This document shows, piece by piece, positions 16,654-24,633 of a stretch of DNA of 64,000 nt. The translations under genes were made by a program, and so were the position numbers. The notes beneath the pieces are model-generated. The model ran no database searches, was not told the DNA's origin, and saw only the letters and a list, made by a program, of their open reading frames with translations. The DNA is from Sulfuritalea sp. (GTDB lineage Bacteria; Pseudomonadota; Gammaproteobacteria; Burkholderiales; Rhodocyclaceae), in assembly GCA_023229545.1 (NCBI GenBank), contig JALNZB010000008.1, positions 25,990 to 89,989 of the forward strand, given 5' to 3'. Every line of letters begins with the position of its first letter. Position 1 is the stretch's first letter.

Positions 16654-18047
16654 TGAATCCCGCCGAACTGTCACGCTTCCTGGTCGATTGCCGAGAGCAT
16701 ATCTCCGGTGTTCAACCCTGGCTGGCCGCTGGTCGACTGACGCGCATCAATGGACTTGTCATGGAGGCATCGGGACTCAAACTGCCGCTGGGGTCGGGGT
16801 GTCTTATCCAGATACCCGGCAATGGCACGGTCGAAGCCGAGGTCGTCGGCTTTTCCGGTGATCGTCTTTTCATGATGCCGGCCGAAGACGTCTATGGCCT
16901 GTCGCCTGGCGCTCTGGTCATTCCGATGGAGTCGCCGCAACCGCCGCCGGTACCCGGCCAGATATCGCCACCGCTGCGGCGCGCACCGGACCGGGCCAAA
17001 CATCTTCCCGTTGGAGATGAACTGCTGGGACGGGTGGTCGACGGCAATGGCCGCCCTCTCGACAGCTTGGGTCCGCTCGACACCAAGGACACGCGCTCTC
17101 TGGCCAGCCGACCCTTGAACCCGCTGCTGCGCGAACCGATCCGGCACACCATGGATGTCGGTATCCGCGCCATCAACGCCTTGCTGACGGTCGGTCGCGG
17201 CCAGCGTCTGGGCCTGTTTTCCGGGTCTGGCGTAGGCAAGAGCGTGCTGCTCGGCATGATGGCACGCTACACGGAGGCCGACGTGATTGTCGTCGGCCTG
17301 ATCGGCGAACGCGGACGCGAAGTCAAGGAATTCATCGAACTCAATCTGGGCGATGAAGGCCGCGCCCGCTCGGTGGTGGTGGCGGCCCCGGCCGATGTCA
17401 GCCCCCTGATGCGGCTGCAAGGGGCAGCCTATGCCACATCGATAGCCGAGCACTTCCGTGATCAGGGCCGACATGTGCTGCTTATCATGGATTCGCTGAC
17501 ACGCTACGCCATGGCCCAGCGTGAAATTGCGCTGGCCATCGGTGAGCCGCCGGTGACACGCGGCTATCCGCCTTCGGTGTTCGCCCGCCTACCGCAACTC
17601 GTCGAGCGCGCAGGCAACGGACCGGCCGGCGGCGGCTCGATTACCGCTTTCTACACTGTGCTGGTCGAGGGCGACGATCAGCAGGATCCGATTGCCGACT
17701 CGGCGCGTGCCATTCTCGATGGCCATGTCGTACTCAACCGGTATCTGGCGGATGCGGGGCACTACCCTGCCATCGATATCGAACAATCCATCTCGCGCGT
17801 CATGACCAACCTGATCCCGGCGGACCATCTGGAACAGGTGCGCCAGTTCAAGCAACTGTATTCCCGCTACCAGCGCGCGCGCGACCTGATCGCGGTCGGC
17901 GCCTATGCCGCAGGCTCCGATCCGCTGCTCGACCGCGCCATCCTGATGAATCCCAGGCTGGAGGAGTTTCTTGAACAGCAGATCGGCGAGCGGGCAGACT
18001 ACGCGTCTTCGCGGCAACGTCTGGCCGAGTTGTTCGGTGGAGCGTAA
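16653..18047 (+). CDS. fliI: Flagellum-specific ATPase FliI
   Basis: 464 residues. It is an F1-beta-like type III export ATPase with Walker A GSGVGKS at 191-197, the IGERGREVKEF segment, Walker B VLLIMDSLTRYA near 278 and the conserved GYPPSVFARLPQLVERAG. It docks with FliH at the export gate and unfolds substrates. The ATG at 16653 overlaps the fliH stop codon and fits the known N-terminus better than the GTG at 16632. Confidence 0.96.
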   Translation: MNPAELSRFLVDCREHISGVQPWLAAGRLTRINGLVMEASGLKLPLGSGCLIQIPGNGTVEAEVVGFSGDRLFMMPAEDVYGLSPGALVIPMESPQPPPVPGQISPPLRRAPDRAKHLPVGDELLGRVVDGNGRPLDSLGPLDTKDTRSLASRPLNPLLREPIRHTMDVGIRAINALLTVGRGQRLGLFSGSGVGKSVLLGMMARYTEADVIVVGLIGERGREVKEFIELNLGDEGRARSVVVAAPADVSPLMRLQGAAYATSIAEHFRDQGRHVLLIMDSLTRYAMAQREIALAIGEPPVTRGYPPSVFARLPQLVERAGNGPAGGGSITAFYTVLVEGDDQQDPIADSARAILDGHVVLNRYLADAGHYPAIDIEQSISRVMTNLIPADHLEQVRQFKQLYSRYQRARDLIAVGAYAAGSDPLLDRAILMNPRLEEFLEQQIGERADYASSRQRLAELFGGA

Positions 18048-18076
18048 GATGAAGTATTGCTTTTCCGCACACAGCC

Positions 18077-18523
18077 ATGAATCGCGCTTTCCCTCTCCAG
18101 TCCTTGCTCGACCTTTCGCAGTTGCGCCTTGATGAAGCCGGGAGAAAACTTGGCGAATTGATCGCTGGCGAACAGGAGGCTTCACGGCGGCATGGCCTGT
18201 TGGTGCAATACCGCGAGGAGTATCGGGCACGTTTTGTAGCTGCCGCACAGAACGGGCTGAGTCCGGGCGAATGGCAGAACTACGCCAGCTTCCTCGCCCG
18301 ACTGGATGAGGCGATCAACCAAGCCCACTCGGCCATGACCCATACGAAACAGCGGACAGTCGCCGGCCAACAGGAATGGGTGAGCAAGCGCGGACGCGTC
18401 AAAGCTTTCGATACCTTGTCGGATCGTCACCGGTCACGTGTCGCCTACCAGGATCAGCGTCAGGAACAAAAGGCCAGCGACGAGCATGGTGCGCGCCGGC
18501 ATGAAGAAAAGGCCAAAGGCTAA
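18077..18523 (+). CDS. fliJ: Flagellar export chaperone FliJ
   Basis: A 148-residue, almost wholly alpha-helical, Arg/Glu/Gln-rich protein matching FliJ in length (about 147), position after fliI and the start LQSLLDLSQLRLDEAGRKL. FliJ is the central-stalk-like component of the export ATPase ring. It lies 29 bases after fliI. The fliK sigma-54 promoter begins three bases after its stop. Confidence 0.9.
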   Translation: MNRAFPLQSLLDLSQLRLDEAGRKLGELIAGEQEASRRHGLLVQYREEYRARFVAAAQNGLSPGEWQNYASFLARLDEAINQAHSAMTHTKQRTVAGQQEWVSKRGRVKAFDTLSDRHRSRVAYQDQRQEQKASDEHGARRHEEKAKG

Positions 18524-18525
18524 AC

Positions 18526-18541
18526 TGGCACATCCCTTGCA
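18526..18541 (+). promoter_or_regulatory. Sigma-54 promoter of fliKLMNOPQR
   Basis: TGGCACA-TCCC-TTGCA. It matches the -24/-12 consensus at all key positions, with GG and GC separated by 10 bases. It is 41 bases upstream of the fliK ATG, which has a good GAGGGA ribosome site. This splits fliFGHIJ and fliK onward into separately initiated units. Confidence 0.88.
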
Positions 18542-18582
18542 TTTAGCGGTGTGATGAATACCCGTACCGCGAGGGAACACCC

Positions 18583-19743
18583 ATGTCCGAATTGATGATC
18601 AGCCCGACGCCGACGCCGTCTCCGAGCGAAGCGGGGAGCGCCAAGGCACTGAGCCAGAGCAATGCAGCCAGCCAGTCCGGTGAAAATACCAAGGCGAACA
18701 CCGAAAGCGGGACAGGATCACCGTTTGCCGCCGCGCTCAAATCCCAGGTGGACAAGAAAACAGCGGCTTCAGAGGTGGACAACAAGCCGAATACCTCTGC
18801 AGCGACAGCCCAGGCTGATACCGAAAGCGAACTCATCAGTATTGATCTTTCAGCGCTTTTTCCATTTCTGGGGGCCAGCGCCGCTGAAACAACGAGCGTA
18901 GACGCAGTTCCCCAAGCCGCAACAGAACAAGCGGCCACGGCCCCGGATGAGAAGTTGATACCTGCACTTCAGCCTGCACTTCAGCCTGAACTAGAGCCGG
19001 CTACTTCCCCCCCGCCGACTCAAGTTCTCACCGCCCTGCCCTCGGTGCCCACTGCGGGCATGGATACCGGCCCACGCAAACTGGATGTCGGAACAAAGGA
19101 GGGAGCCTTCACCTCTGCTGACCGCGCAATACCCGGACAGACGACTCAGGCTTCCGGCAAGATCGCGCCTGATGCGGCAATTACTGCCGAGGTGAGCCGC
19201 AAGAGTGGCGAGAATAGTGCGCCTGAACTCCCTGTAAACGATTTCCATGCCCTGATGGAACGCGCGGTGGCGCCAACACCAAGTGCGGCCACTGGTTCCA
19301 CGGCCAGCCCCAGCCTGCGTATCGACATCCCTCTGGGGCAAGCTGGCTGGCATGATGAAGTGGGCCAGAAACTGACCTGGATGGTCGGCAACAGCCGCCA
19401 GCAGGCGGATCTGGTGCTGAACCCACCCCAACTCGGTCGCGTCGAGGTCTCACTGACGATGAATGGCGATCAGGCTTCCGCCATATTTACCTCGTCCAAC
19501 CCGGCAGTCCGCGAGGCGCTGGAAAATTCGCTGCATCGTCTGCGTGAAGTGTTGGCCGATGCCGGCGTCAGCCTTGGCCAGACCCACGTGGGTTCAGAGT
19601 CCCCCCATCAGTCGTCGCCCGGAAACAAGCTGGATTTTGGCGGAAATGAAGGCGTGCGCTATGCTTCGACCATCCCGTTACCGGGAGTAACGACGGTAAC
19701 CAGAACCGGTGCCGGACGTAGCATGATAGATATTTTTGCCTGA
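18583..19743 (+). CDS. fliK: Flagellar hook-length control protein FliK
   Basis: 386 residues. A long, low-complexity Ala/Thr/Ser/Pro/Gln-rich N-terminal ruler region (about 1-260) is followed by the compact C-terminal Flg_hook domain with LVLNPPQLGRVEVSL near 291 and EALENSLHRLREVLADAG. FliK measures hook length and switches FlhB specificity from rod/hook to filament substrates. It is the first gene after the sigma-54 promoter at 18526 and is followed by fliL after 13 bases. Confidence 0.9.
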   Translation: MSELMISPTPTPSPSEAGSAKALSQSNAASQSGENTKANTESGTGSPFAAALKSQVDKKTAASEVDNKPNTSAATAQADTESELISIDLSALFPFLGASAAETTSVDAVPQAATEQAATAPDEKLIPALQPALQPELEPATSPPPTQVLTALPSVPTAGMDTGPRKLDVGTKEGAFTSADRAIPGQTTQASGKIAPDAAITAEVSRKSGENSAPELPVNDFHALMERAVAPTPSAATGSTASPSLRIDIPLGQAGWHDEVGQKLTWMVGNSRQQADLVLNPPQLGRVEVSLTMNGDQASAIFTSSNPAVREALENSLHRLREVLADAGVSLGQTHVGSESPHQSSPGNKLDFGGNEGVRYASTIPLPGVTTVTRTGAGRSMIDIFA

Positions 19744-19756
19744 CGGGAGAGAACCG

Positions 19757-20356
19757 ATGGCTGATGCAAAGAAAGCGGAAACCGAAACAGAAACCCCTCC
19801 TGCCCCAAAAAACAAGGGGAAGCTGATGGTGTTCATTGCCATCGGCGTTCTGGTGCTGGTGCTGGTCGGGGGCGGCGCGGCTTATTTTCTGATGAAGAAG
19901 AAACCGGCCGTTGAAAGCATGGACGGTGAAGATCCGCTGACGGAAGTCAAGGCGAAGAAAAAGGACAAGAAGGGCGATCACACTCCCCCCGCTTTCTACA
20001 AGTTCGACAAGCCATTTACGGTAAAACTACAGACCGAGCAGCAGGAGGCTTACCTGCAGACAGAAGTTCAGCTGCGCGTACTGGATACGGCGGCGCAGGA
20101 AATACTGAAGCAGTATGAACCGGAACTCAAGCATCGCATCATGCTGATCCTGCTCGCCAAGAAAGCGTCGGATCTGGGAACGGCGCCAGGCGTCCAGCGA
20201 CTGTCCAACGAGATAAGAGAAACAGTGAATAACACGCTGGAACCCCCTGTCGTCAAGAAAGGCAAGGACAAGGCCGAGGCGAAGGAACCCGGCGATGTCG
20301 CGGCTCCCGATGCACCCGTGCAGGCCGTGCTGTTCACCTCATTCATTATTCAATAA
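19757..20356 (+). CDS. fliL: Flagellar basal body-associated protein FliL
   Basis: 199 residues from the ATG at 19757, preceded by GGGAGAG. A short basic cytoplasmic head, one membrane helix near residues 22-45 (MVFIAIGVLVLVLVGGGAAY), a Lys-rich linker, then the periplasmic FliL domain (KFDKPFTVKL, LQTEVQLRVLD, LILLAKKASDLGT). FliL rings associate with stators and stabilise them under load. A non-homologous insert of Lys/Glu/Pro residues follows near the C-terminus, ending in the typical VLFTSFIIQ. Confidence 0.93.
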   Translation: MADAKKAETETETPPAPKNKGKLMVFIAIGVLVLVLVGGGAAYFLMKKKPAVESMDGEDPLTEVKAKKKDKKGDHTPPAFYKFDKPFTVKLQTEQQEAYLQTEVQLRVLDTAAQEILKQYEPELKHRIMLILLAKKASDLGTAPGVQRLSNEIRETVNNTLEPPVVKKGKDKAEAKEPGDVAAPDAPVQAVLFTSFIIQ

Positions 20357-20365
20357 AAGCGCCGA

Positions 20366-21340
20366 ATGAGTCAGGACTTTCTCTCCCAGGAAGAAGTTGA
20401 TGCCCTGCTCAAGGGCGTCACCGGGGAAGCCGACGAGGCTCCACAGGAAACTGAAGACGGGAGCGTCAAAAACTACGACCTCGGTCGCCAGGAGAGAATT
20501 GTCCGTGGCCGGATGCCGACTCTCGAGCTTATCAACGAGCGTTTTGCCCGCTACCTGCGTATCGGCCTGTTCAACTACATGCACCGCAGCACGGAAATTT
20601 CGGTGGGACCGATCAAGGTGCAGAAGTACAGCGAATTTATCCGCAACCTGGTCGTTCCAACCAATTTGAATCTGATTCAGGCCAAACCGCTGCGCGGCAC
20701 CGGCCTCATCGTATTTGATCCGAATCTGGTGTTTCTCGTCGTGGACAACATGTTCGGTGGCGACGGGCGCTTCCACACTCGCGTCGAAGGTCGCGATTTC
20801 ACGGCCACCGAGCAGCGCATCATTCAGGGAATTCTGAATGTTGTCTTCGAGGAATACCAGAAGGCCTGGGCGCCGGTATATCCGCTGACGTTTGAGTACA
20901 TCCGCTCGGAAATGAACACGCAGTTTGCGAATATCGCAACGCCATCCGAAGTGATCGTCTCCGTCACCTTCACCATCGAACTCTCCGGCACCACGGCGGA
21001 AATGCACTTCTGTCTGCCCTACTCCATGGTGGAGCCCATCCGCGACGTGCTCTATAGCACCATGCACAGTGAGCAGGCAACATCTGACAAGCGCTGGACG
21101 GGAACCCTGACGCGCCAGTTGCAAACGGCCGAAGTCGAACTGGTGGCGACACTTGGCACCACCAGCGTCACCTTTGGCGACATTATCAACATGAAGACCG
21201 GCGACATTATTCCAATGATGATCGACTCAAAGGTACCGGTCGCCGTCAACGGAGTTCCCATCGTGGAATGCCGTTACGGGGTACGCAATGGGCAATACGC
21301 ACTGAAGATCGAGCGCTTTTTCGCCGAGGAAGACGCCTAG
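20366..21340 (+). CDS. fliM: Flagellar motor switch protein FliM
   Basis: 324 residues. The N-terminal CheY-P-binding peptide LSQEEVDALLKGV is at residues 6-18. The CheC-like middle domain contains RFARYLRIGLFNYMHR and MFGGDGRF, and the SpoA C-terminal domain binds FliN. It forms the C ring and receives the chemotaxis signal from CheY, encoded in this window. It lies 9 bases after fliL in the fliKLMNOPQR operon. Confidence 0.96.
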   Translation: MSQDFLSQEEVDALLKGVTGEADEAPQETEDGSVKNYDLGRQERIVRGRMPTLELINERFARYLRIGLFNYMHRSTEISVGPIKVQKYSEFIRNLVVPTNLNLIQAKPLRGTGLIVFDPNLVFLVVDNMFGGDGRFHTRVEGRDFTATEQRIIQGILNVVFEEYQKAWAPVYPLTFEYIRSEMNTQFANIATPSEVIVSVTFTIELSGTTAEMHFCLPYSMVEPIRDVLYSTMHSEQATSDKRWTGTLTRQLQTAEVELVATLGTTSVTFGDIINMKTGDIIPMMIDSKVPVAVNGVPIVECRYGVRNGQYALKIERFFAEEDA

Positions 21341-21364
21341 GCACTGATACGCAGGGAGCATGTA

Positions 21365-21793
21365 ATGAGCGAGACGAACGAAACGGAAGATCAGGTTTCC
21401 GAAGACGATTGGGCTGCGGCCATGGGCGAGCAAGCCGCTGTCGATGCCGGAGCCGGAACCGAAGCCGCGACCGCCCATCCGGCGGCAATCTTTGAAGAGC
21501 TTTCCGGAGCCACCGAGAACCCGGCGACTCCCCAGGGCTTTGACATGATTCTCGACATCCCGGTGAACCTCACCGTGGAACTGGGTCGTACCAAGATATC
21601 GATTCGCAACCTGCTGCAACTGGCGCACGGTTCGGTCGTCGAACTTGAGGGCATGGCCGGCGAGCCGATGGACGTGCTGGTCAACGGCACCCTGATCGCG
21701 CAAGGCGAGGTAGTCGTGGTGAACGAAAAATTCGGCATCCGTCTTACCGACGTCATCACCCAGCAAGAACGCATTCGCAAACTTAACCGCTGA
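21365..21793 (+). CDS. fliN: Flagellar motor switch protein FliN
   Basis: 142 residues. A variable acidic N-terminus (about 1-60) is followed by the SpoA domain: MILDIPVNLTVELGRTKISIRNLL-type strand, then GSVVELEGMAGEPMDVLVNGTLIAQGEVVVVNEKFGIR and a final RIRKLN. It forms the lower C ring with FliM and docks FliH. It lies 24 bases after fliM. Confidence 0.95.
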   Translation: MSETNETEDQVSEDDWAAAMGEQAAVDAGAGTEAATAHPAAIFEELSGATENPATPQGFDMILDIPVNLTVELGRTKISIRNLLQLAHGSVVELEGMAGEPMDVLVNGTLIAQGEVVVVNEKFGIRLTDVITQQERIRKLNR

Positions 21794-21883
21794 TAAGTCC
21801 CCGCTTCTTCCCTCTGCTTGGGGGTTTTTCGTCGACGACGAAAGCCTAAGCTCGCGCCCTATCAGGTCACCCCGGTTGCGAGC

Positions 21884-22315
21884 ATGATCCGTTTCATCCC
21901 CACCCCGTTGCTGCTTTTTGCCATGACTGAGGCCTGCGCGCAGGCCTCCCAAAGCGCGCCCGTGGCGGTGCCGATGACTGACCTCGGCGGTAGCCTGTGG
22001 CAGCTCCTTTTTGGTCTGGCCGCAGTGCTGGCGCTGATGATTGGCAGCCTCTGGGTGTTGAAAAAACTGGTCGCCAAACGCGGCGAAAGCGCGGGACTGT
22101 TGCGCGTTGTCGCTGGCACTGCGGTTGGCACACGCGAGCGTGTCGTTATTGTTGAAGTAGGCAGTACCTGGCTGGTGCTTGGAGTAGCGCCGGGGCGCGT
22201 ATCGGCGCTCGCCGAAGTCCCCCGCCAGTCCGTCGCCGCCCAGCCAGTCAGCCCGGACTCCTCGTCCGGCGCGGGATTTTCCGACTGGCTGCGCAAGCTG
22301 ACGCAGGGAAAATAG
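21884..22315 (+). CDS. fliO: Flagellar biosynthetic protein FliO
   Basis: About 143 residues from the ATG at 21884; the longer TTG start at 21818 would add an unlikely basic leader. The N-terminus resembles a cleavable signal (LLLFAMTEACAQA). One membrane helix lies near residues 40-60 (LLFGLAAVLALMIGSLWVL), followed by a small domain with GTRERVVIVEVGSTWLVLGV typical of FliO. FliO helps FliP assemble in the export gate. The fliP start follows its stop directly. Confidence 0.88.
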   Translation: MIRFIPTPLLLFAMTEACAQASQSAPVAVPMTDLGGSLWQLLFGLAAVLALMIGSLWVLKKLVAKRGESAGLLRVVAGTAVGTRERVVIVEVGSTWLVLGVAPGRVSALAEVPRQSVAAQPVSPDSSSGAGFSDWLRKLTQGK

Positions 22316-23056
22316 ATGATGCGAGGCGCAAGACTGCTTGGCGGCGCACTGCTGCTATTGGCGCCGATACTCGCCGACGCGCAAGTGTTGCCCGCTGTGA
22401 CCAGCAATCCCGCAGCCGGCGGCGGAACGCAATGGTCACTGTCGATCCAGACCCTGCTGCTGCTCACCAGTCTCACCTTCCTGCCGGCAATGCTGCTGAT
22501 GATGACCAGTTTCACGCGCATCATCATCGTTCTGTCGCTGCTGCGCCACGCCCTGGGCACACAGACCTCGCCGCCCAATCAGGTCATCGTCGGACTCGCC
22601 CTGTTTCTCACGTTCTTCATCATGGCCCCGGTCACCGAGCGTATTTACAACGATGCCTATCTGCCGCTGTCGGAAAACAAAATCAGTTTTCAGGTCGCGC
22701 TGGACAAGGGTGCCGTACCCTTGCGCGCCTTCATGCTCAAGCAGGTACGGCAGGCGGATCTGGCCACTTTCACCAAAGTCGCCAAACAACCGGTTCCCGC
22801 CAAGGCCGATGACATACCAATGAGGGTGCTGATCCCGGCCTTTGTCACTTCCGAGCTCAAGACGGCGTTCCAGATCGGCTTTATCGTTTTCATTCCGTTT
22901 TTGATTATCGACATGGTGGTGGCCTCGGTTCTCATGTCGATGGGCATGATGATGATGTCGCCGGTCATTGTCTCCCTGCCCTTCAAAATCATGCTTTTTG
23001 TGCTGGTCGATGGCTGGAACCTGCTTGTAGGCTCGCTTGTGCTGAGTTTCGGCTAG
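22316..23056 (+). CDS. fliP: Flagellar export gate protein FliP
   Basis: 246 residues. A cleavable signal peptide (LLLLAPILADAQ) is followed by the highly conserved FliP body: LTFLPAMLLMMTSFTRIIIV, LFLTFFIMAPV, then IPAFVTSELKTAF-like segment and IDMVVASVLMSMGMMM. With FliQ and FliR it forms the helical core of the type III export gate. Two adjacent ATGs are possible (22316 and 22319). Confidence 0.96.
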   Translation: MMRGARLLGGALLLLAPILADAQVLPAVTSNPAAGGGTQWSLSIQTLLLLTSLTFLPAMLLMMTSFTRIIIVLSLLRHALGTQTSPPNQVIVGLALFLTFFIMAPVTERIYNDAYLPLSENKISFQVALDKGAVPLRAFMLKQVRQADLATFTKVAKQPVPAKADDIPMRVLIPAFVTSELKTAFQIGFIVFIPFLIIDMVVASVLMSMGMMMMSPVIVSLPFKIMLFVLVDGWNLLVGSLVLSFG

Positions 23057-23065
23057 CGGAACGTC

Positions 23066-23335
23066 ATGACACCCACCACCGTAATCGAGATTGGCCGCAA
23101 CGCACTCGAACTCACGCTGATGATTTCCGCGCCGCTGTTCATCGCGGCGCTGGTCACGGGTTTGATTGTCAGCATTTTTCAGGCCGCGACACAGATAAAC
23201 GAGGCTACGCTTTCGTTTGTACCAAAGTTGGTTGCCATCTTTATCGCCCTGATCGTCGCCGGCCCGTGGATGATCACCATGATGACCGACTACATGCGCC
23301 GCCTCTACGAGTCGATCCCCAGCGTGATCGGGTGA
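23066..23335 (+). CDS. fliQ: Flagellar export gate protein FliQ
   Basis: 89 residues, the usual length, with two membrane hairpin helices: the first around residues 18-38 (LMISAPLFIAALVTGLIVS), then QAATQINEATLSFVPK, then a second around 53-73. It is part of the FliPQR export gate. It lies 9 bases after fliP and 13 bases before fliR. Confidence 0.96.
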   Translation: MTPTTVIEIGRNALELTLMISAPLFIAALVTGLIVSIFQAATQINEATLSFVPKLVAIFIALIVAGPWMITMMTDYMRRLYESIPSVIG

Positions 23336-23348
23336 TGGCCGGTAGCGC

Positions 23349-24140
23349 ATGATTTCAATCAGTTCGGCGCAGCTCGATACATGGCTCGCCTTGTTCGTGT
23401 TTCCCTTGTCGCGAATCCTTGGTCTGCTGGCGACGGCCCCCGTGTTCAACAATGCCGCCATGCCGGTACGAATACGCCTGATCGCCGGCCTCGCCATCAC
23501 CCTGGCGCTGGCGCCCGCGCTGCCGGTATTGCCGACGATTCCGGCAAGTTCCTGGACTGGATTGGTGGTCCTCGCCGAACAGATACTGATCGGCGTTCTG
23601 CTCGGTTTCGCGTTACGCCTCACCTTTGCGGCAGTTGACGTCGCCGGCGAATTGATTGGATTGCAGATGGGCCTAGGGTTTGCTACATTTTTCGACCCGA
23701 CCAGTGGCGGCCAGACACCGGTTATCGCCGAATTTCTCGGACTGCTGACGGCACTGGTCTTCCTCAGCCTGAACGGTCACTTGTTGGCGCTGACCGTCCT
23801 CGCCGAAAGCTTTACGTTGTTGCCAGTGAGCACGACACCGATTCACGCCGCTGCCTTTTCATCGCTGATGGCCTGGTCGTCAATGCTTTTTTCAACGGGG
23901 GTGCTGCTGGCACTGCCGCTTATAACGGCCTTGCTGATCGCCAACATCGCCCTGGGCGTACTGGCTCGAATCGCTCAGCAACTAAATCTATTCGCGGTCG
24001 GCTTTCCCGTCACGCTGGCGTTGGGATTTCTGGTCCTGATGTTGTCGTTGCCGTATATCGGGGCAGCCATGGAAGGCATCTTCAGCAACGGCTTCCAGGC
24101 GATGAATATGGTCATGCGCGCTGCTGGCGGTCCGCTCTGA
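23349..24140 (+). CDS. fliR: Flagellar export gate protein FliR
   Basis: 263 residues with about six hydrophobic segments. Conserved FliR landmarks include FPLSRILGLLATAPVF near residue 18, LGFATFFDPTSGGQTPV near 113 and the C-terminal ARIAQQLNLFAVGFPV. It completes the FliP5Q4R1 gate and interacts with FlhB. It is the last gene of the fliK-R operon. Its stop lies four bases from the stop of the convergent lipoprotein gene. Confidence 0.95.
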   Translation: MISISSAQLDTWLALFVFPLSRILGLLATAPVFNNAAMPVRIRLIAGLAITLALAPALPVLPTIPASSWTGLVVLAEQILIGVLLGFALRLTFAAVDVAGELIGLQMGLGFATFFDPTSGGQTPVIAEFLGLLTALVFLSLNGHLLALTVLAESFTLLPVSTTPIHAAAFSSLMAWSSMLFSTGVLLALPLITALLIANIALGVLARIAQQLNLFAVGFPVTLALGFLVLMLSLPYIGAAMEGIFSNGFQAMNMVMRAAGGPL

Positions 24141-24144
24141 AACT

Positions 24145-24633
24145 CTATTTTCTTGTCAAACGAATAACGCCCTGCGACACGCGCTGCGAGCCCAGCACGG
24201 ATGACTCCATGCCCTCGGAATATTCCAGCACCTGATAGCCATCGTAGCCGCCTTGCCGCATAAGTTCCTTCGCCCGCTGGTGGAATACCATGCGCGACTC
24301 ACCGGCACCACCGGCATAAAAGCGCTTCATCTTGAGCGAAAAATGGTAATGGGCGTCGGGAAAAGCGGCCTGCTCGACCTCCCAGTTGGGCGCCAGCGGA
24401 TCGAGTATCAGGTAGGCCGCGCCTGCGTACAGGCCCCAAGTGACGAGCTTGTCCAGCGGAATCTGCACCGCATTGGAGAGATTCAATGTTGCGTCGGGAA
24501 TGATCGGTCCTTGCGCCGGCAGGCTGCCGCTTAGACTCGTCGGCCCAGGGTAGCTGGTTAGAGCGCCGCAGCCCGCGAGCCAGCAGGACAGCACTGCGAC
24601 AGGCAAGAGTCGGCGCTGGCGGGACGGCGTCAT
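24145..24633 (-). CDS. Uncharacterised lipoprotein coupled to flgL
   Basis: 162 residues, function not recognised. A basic N-terminus (PSRQRR) and hydrophobic core end in a lipobox LAGC at about Cys22, so export and lipidation are expected. Downstream there is a second mildly hydrophobic stretch (LVTWGLYAGAAYLIL) and a basic C-terminal half rich in Tyr, Gly and Arg. Its ATG overlaps the flgL stop as ATGA, so it is translated as the last gene of the flgKL sigma-54 unit, which suggests a flagellar or envelope role. The first codons overlap copy 3 of the dispersed repeat, encoding TPSRQRRL. Confidence 0.75.
   Translation of the reverse strand: MTPSRQRRLLPVAVLSCWLAGCGALTSYPGPTSLSGSLPAQGPIIPDATLNLSNAVQIPLDKLVTWGLYAGAAYLILDPLAPNWEVEQAAFPDAHYHFSLKMKRFYAGGAGESRMVFHQRAKELMRQGGYDGYQVLEYSEGMESSVLGSQRVSQGVIRLTRK
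24603..24629 (+). repeat. Dispersed 27-bp repeat, copy 3 (start of lipoprotein gene)
   Basis: GCAAGAGTCGGCG then CTGGCGGGACGGCG, a full consensus match. It is antisense to the lipoprotein gene, covers its codons 2-10 and ends one base from the start codon. Confidence 0.8.

Noticed and set aside
21790..21835. Possible terminator between fliN and fliO (CCCC...GGGGG followed by TTTTT)
   Set aside because: The stem is only four or five pairs with a 17-base loop and lies inside the otherwise continuous fliK-R operon.
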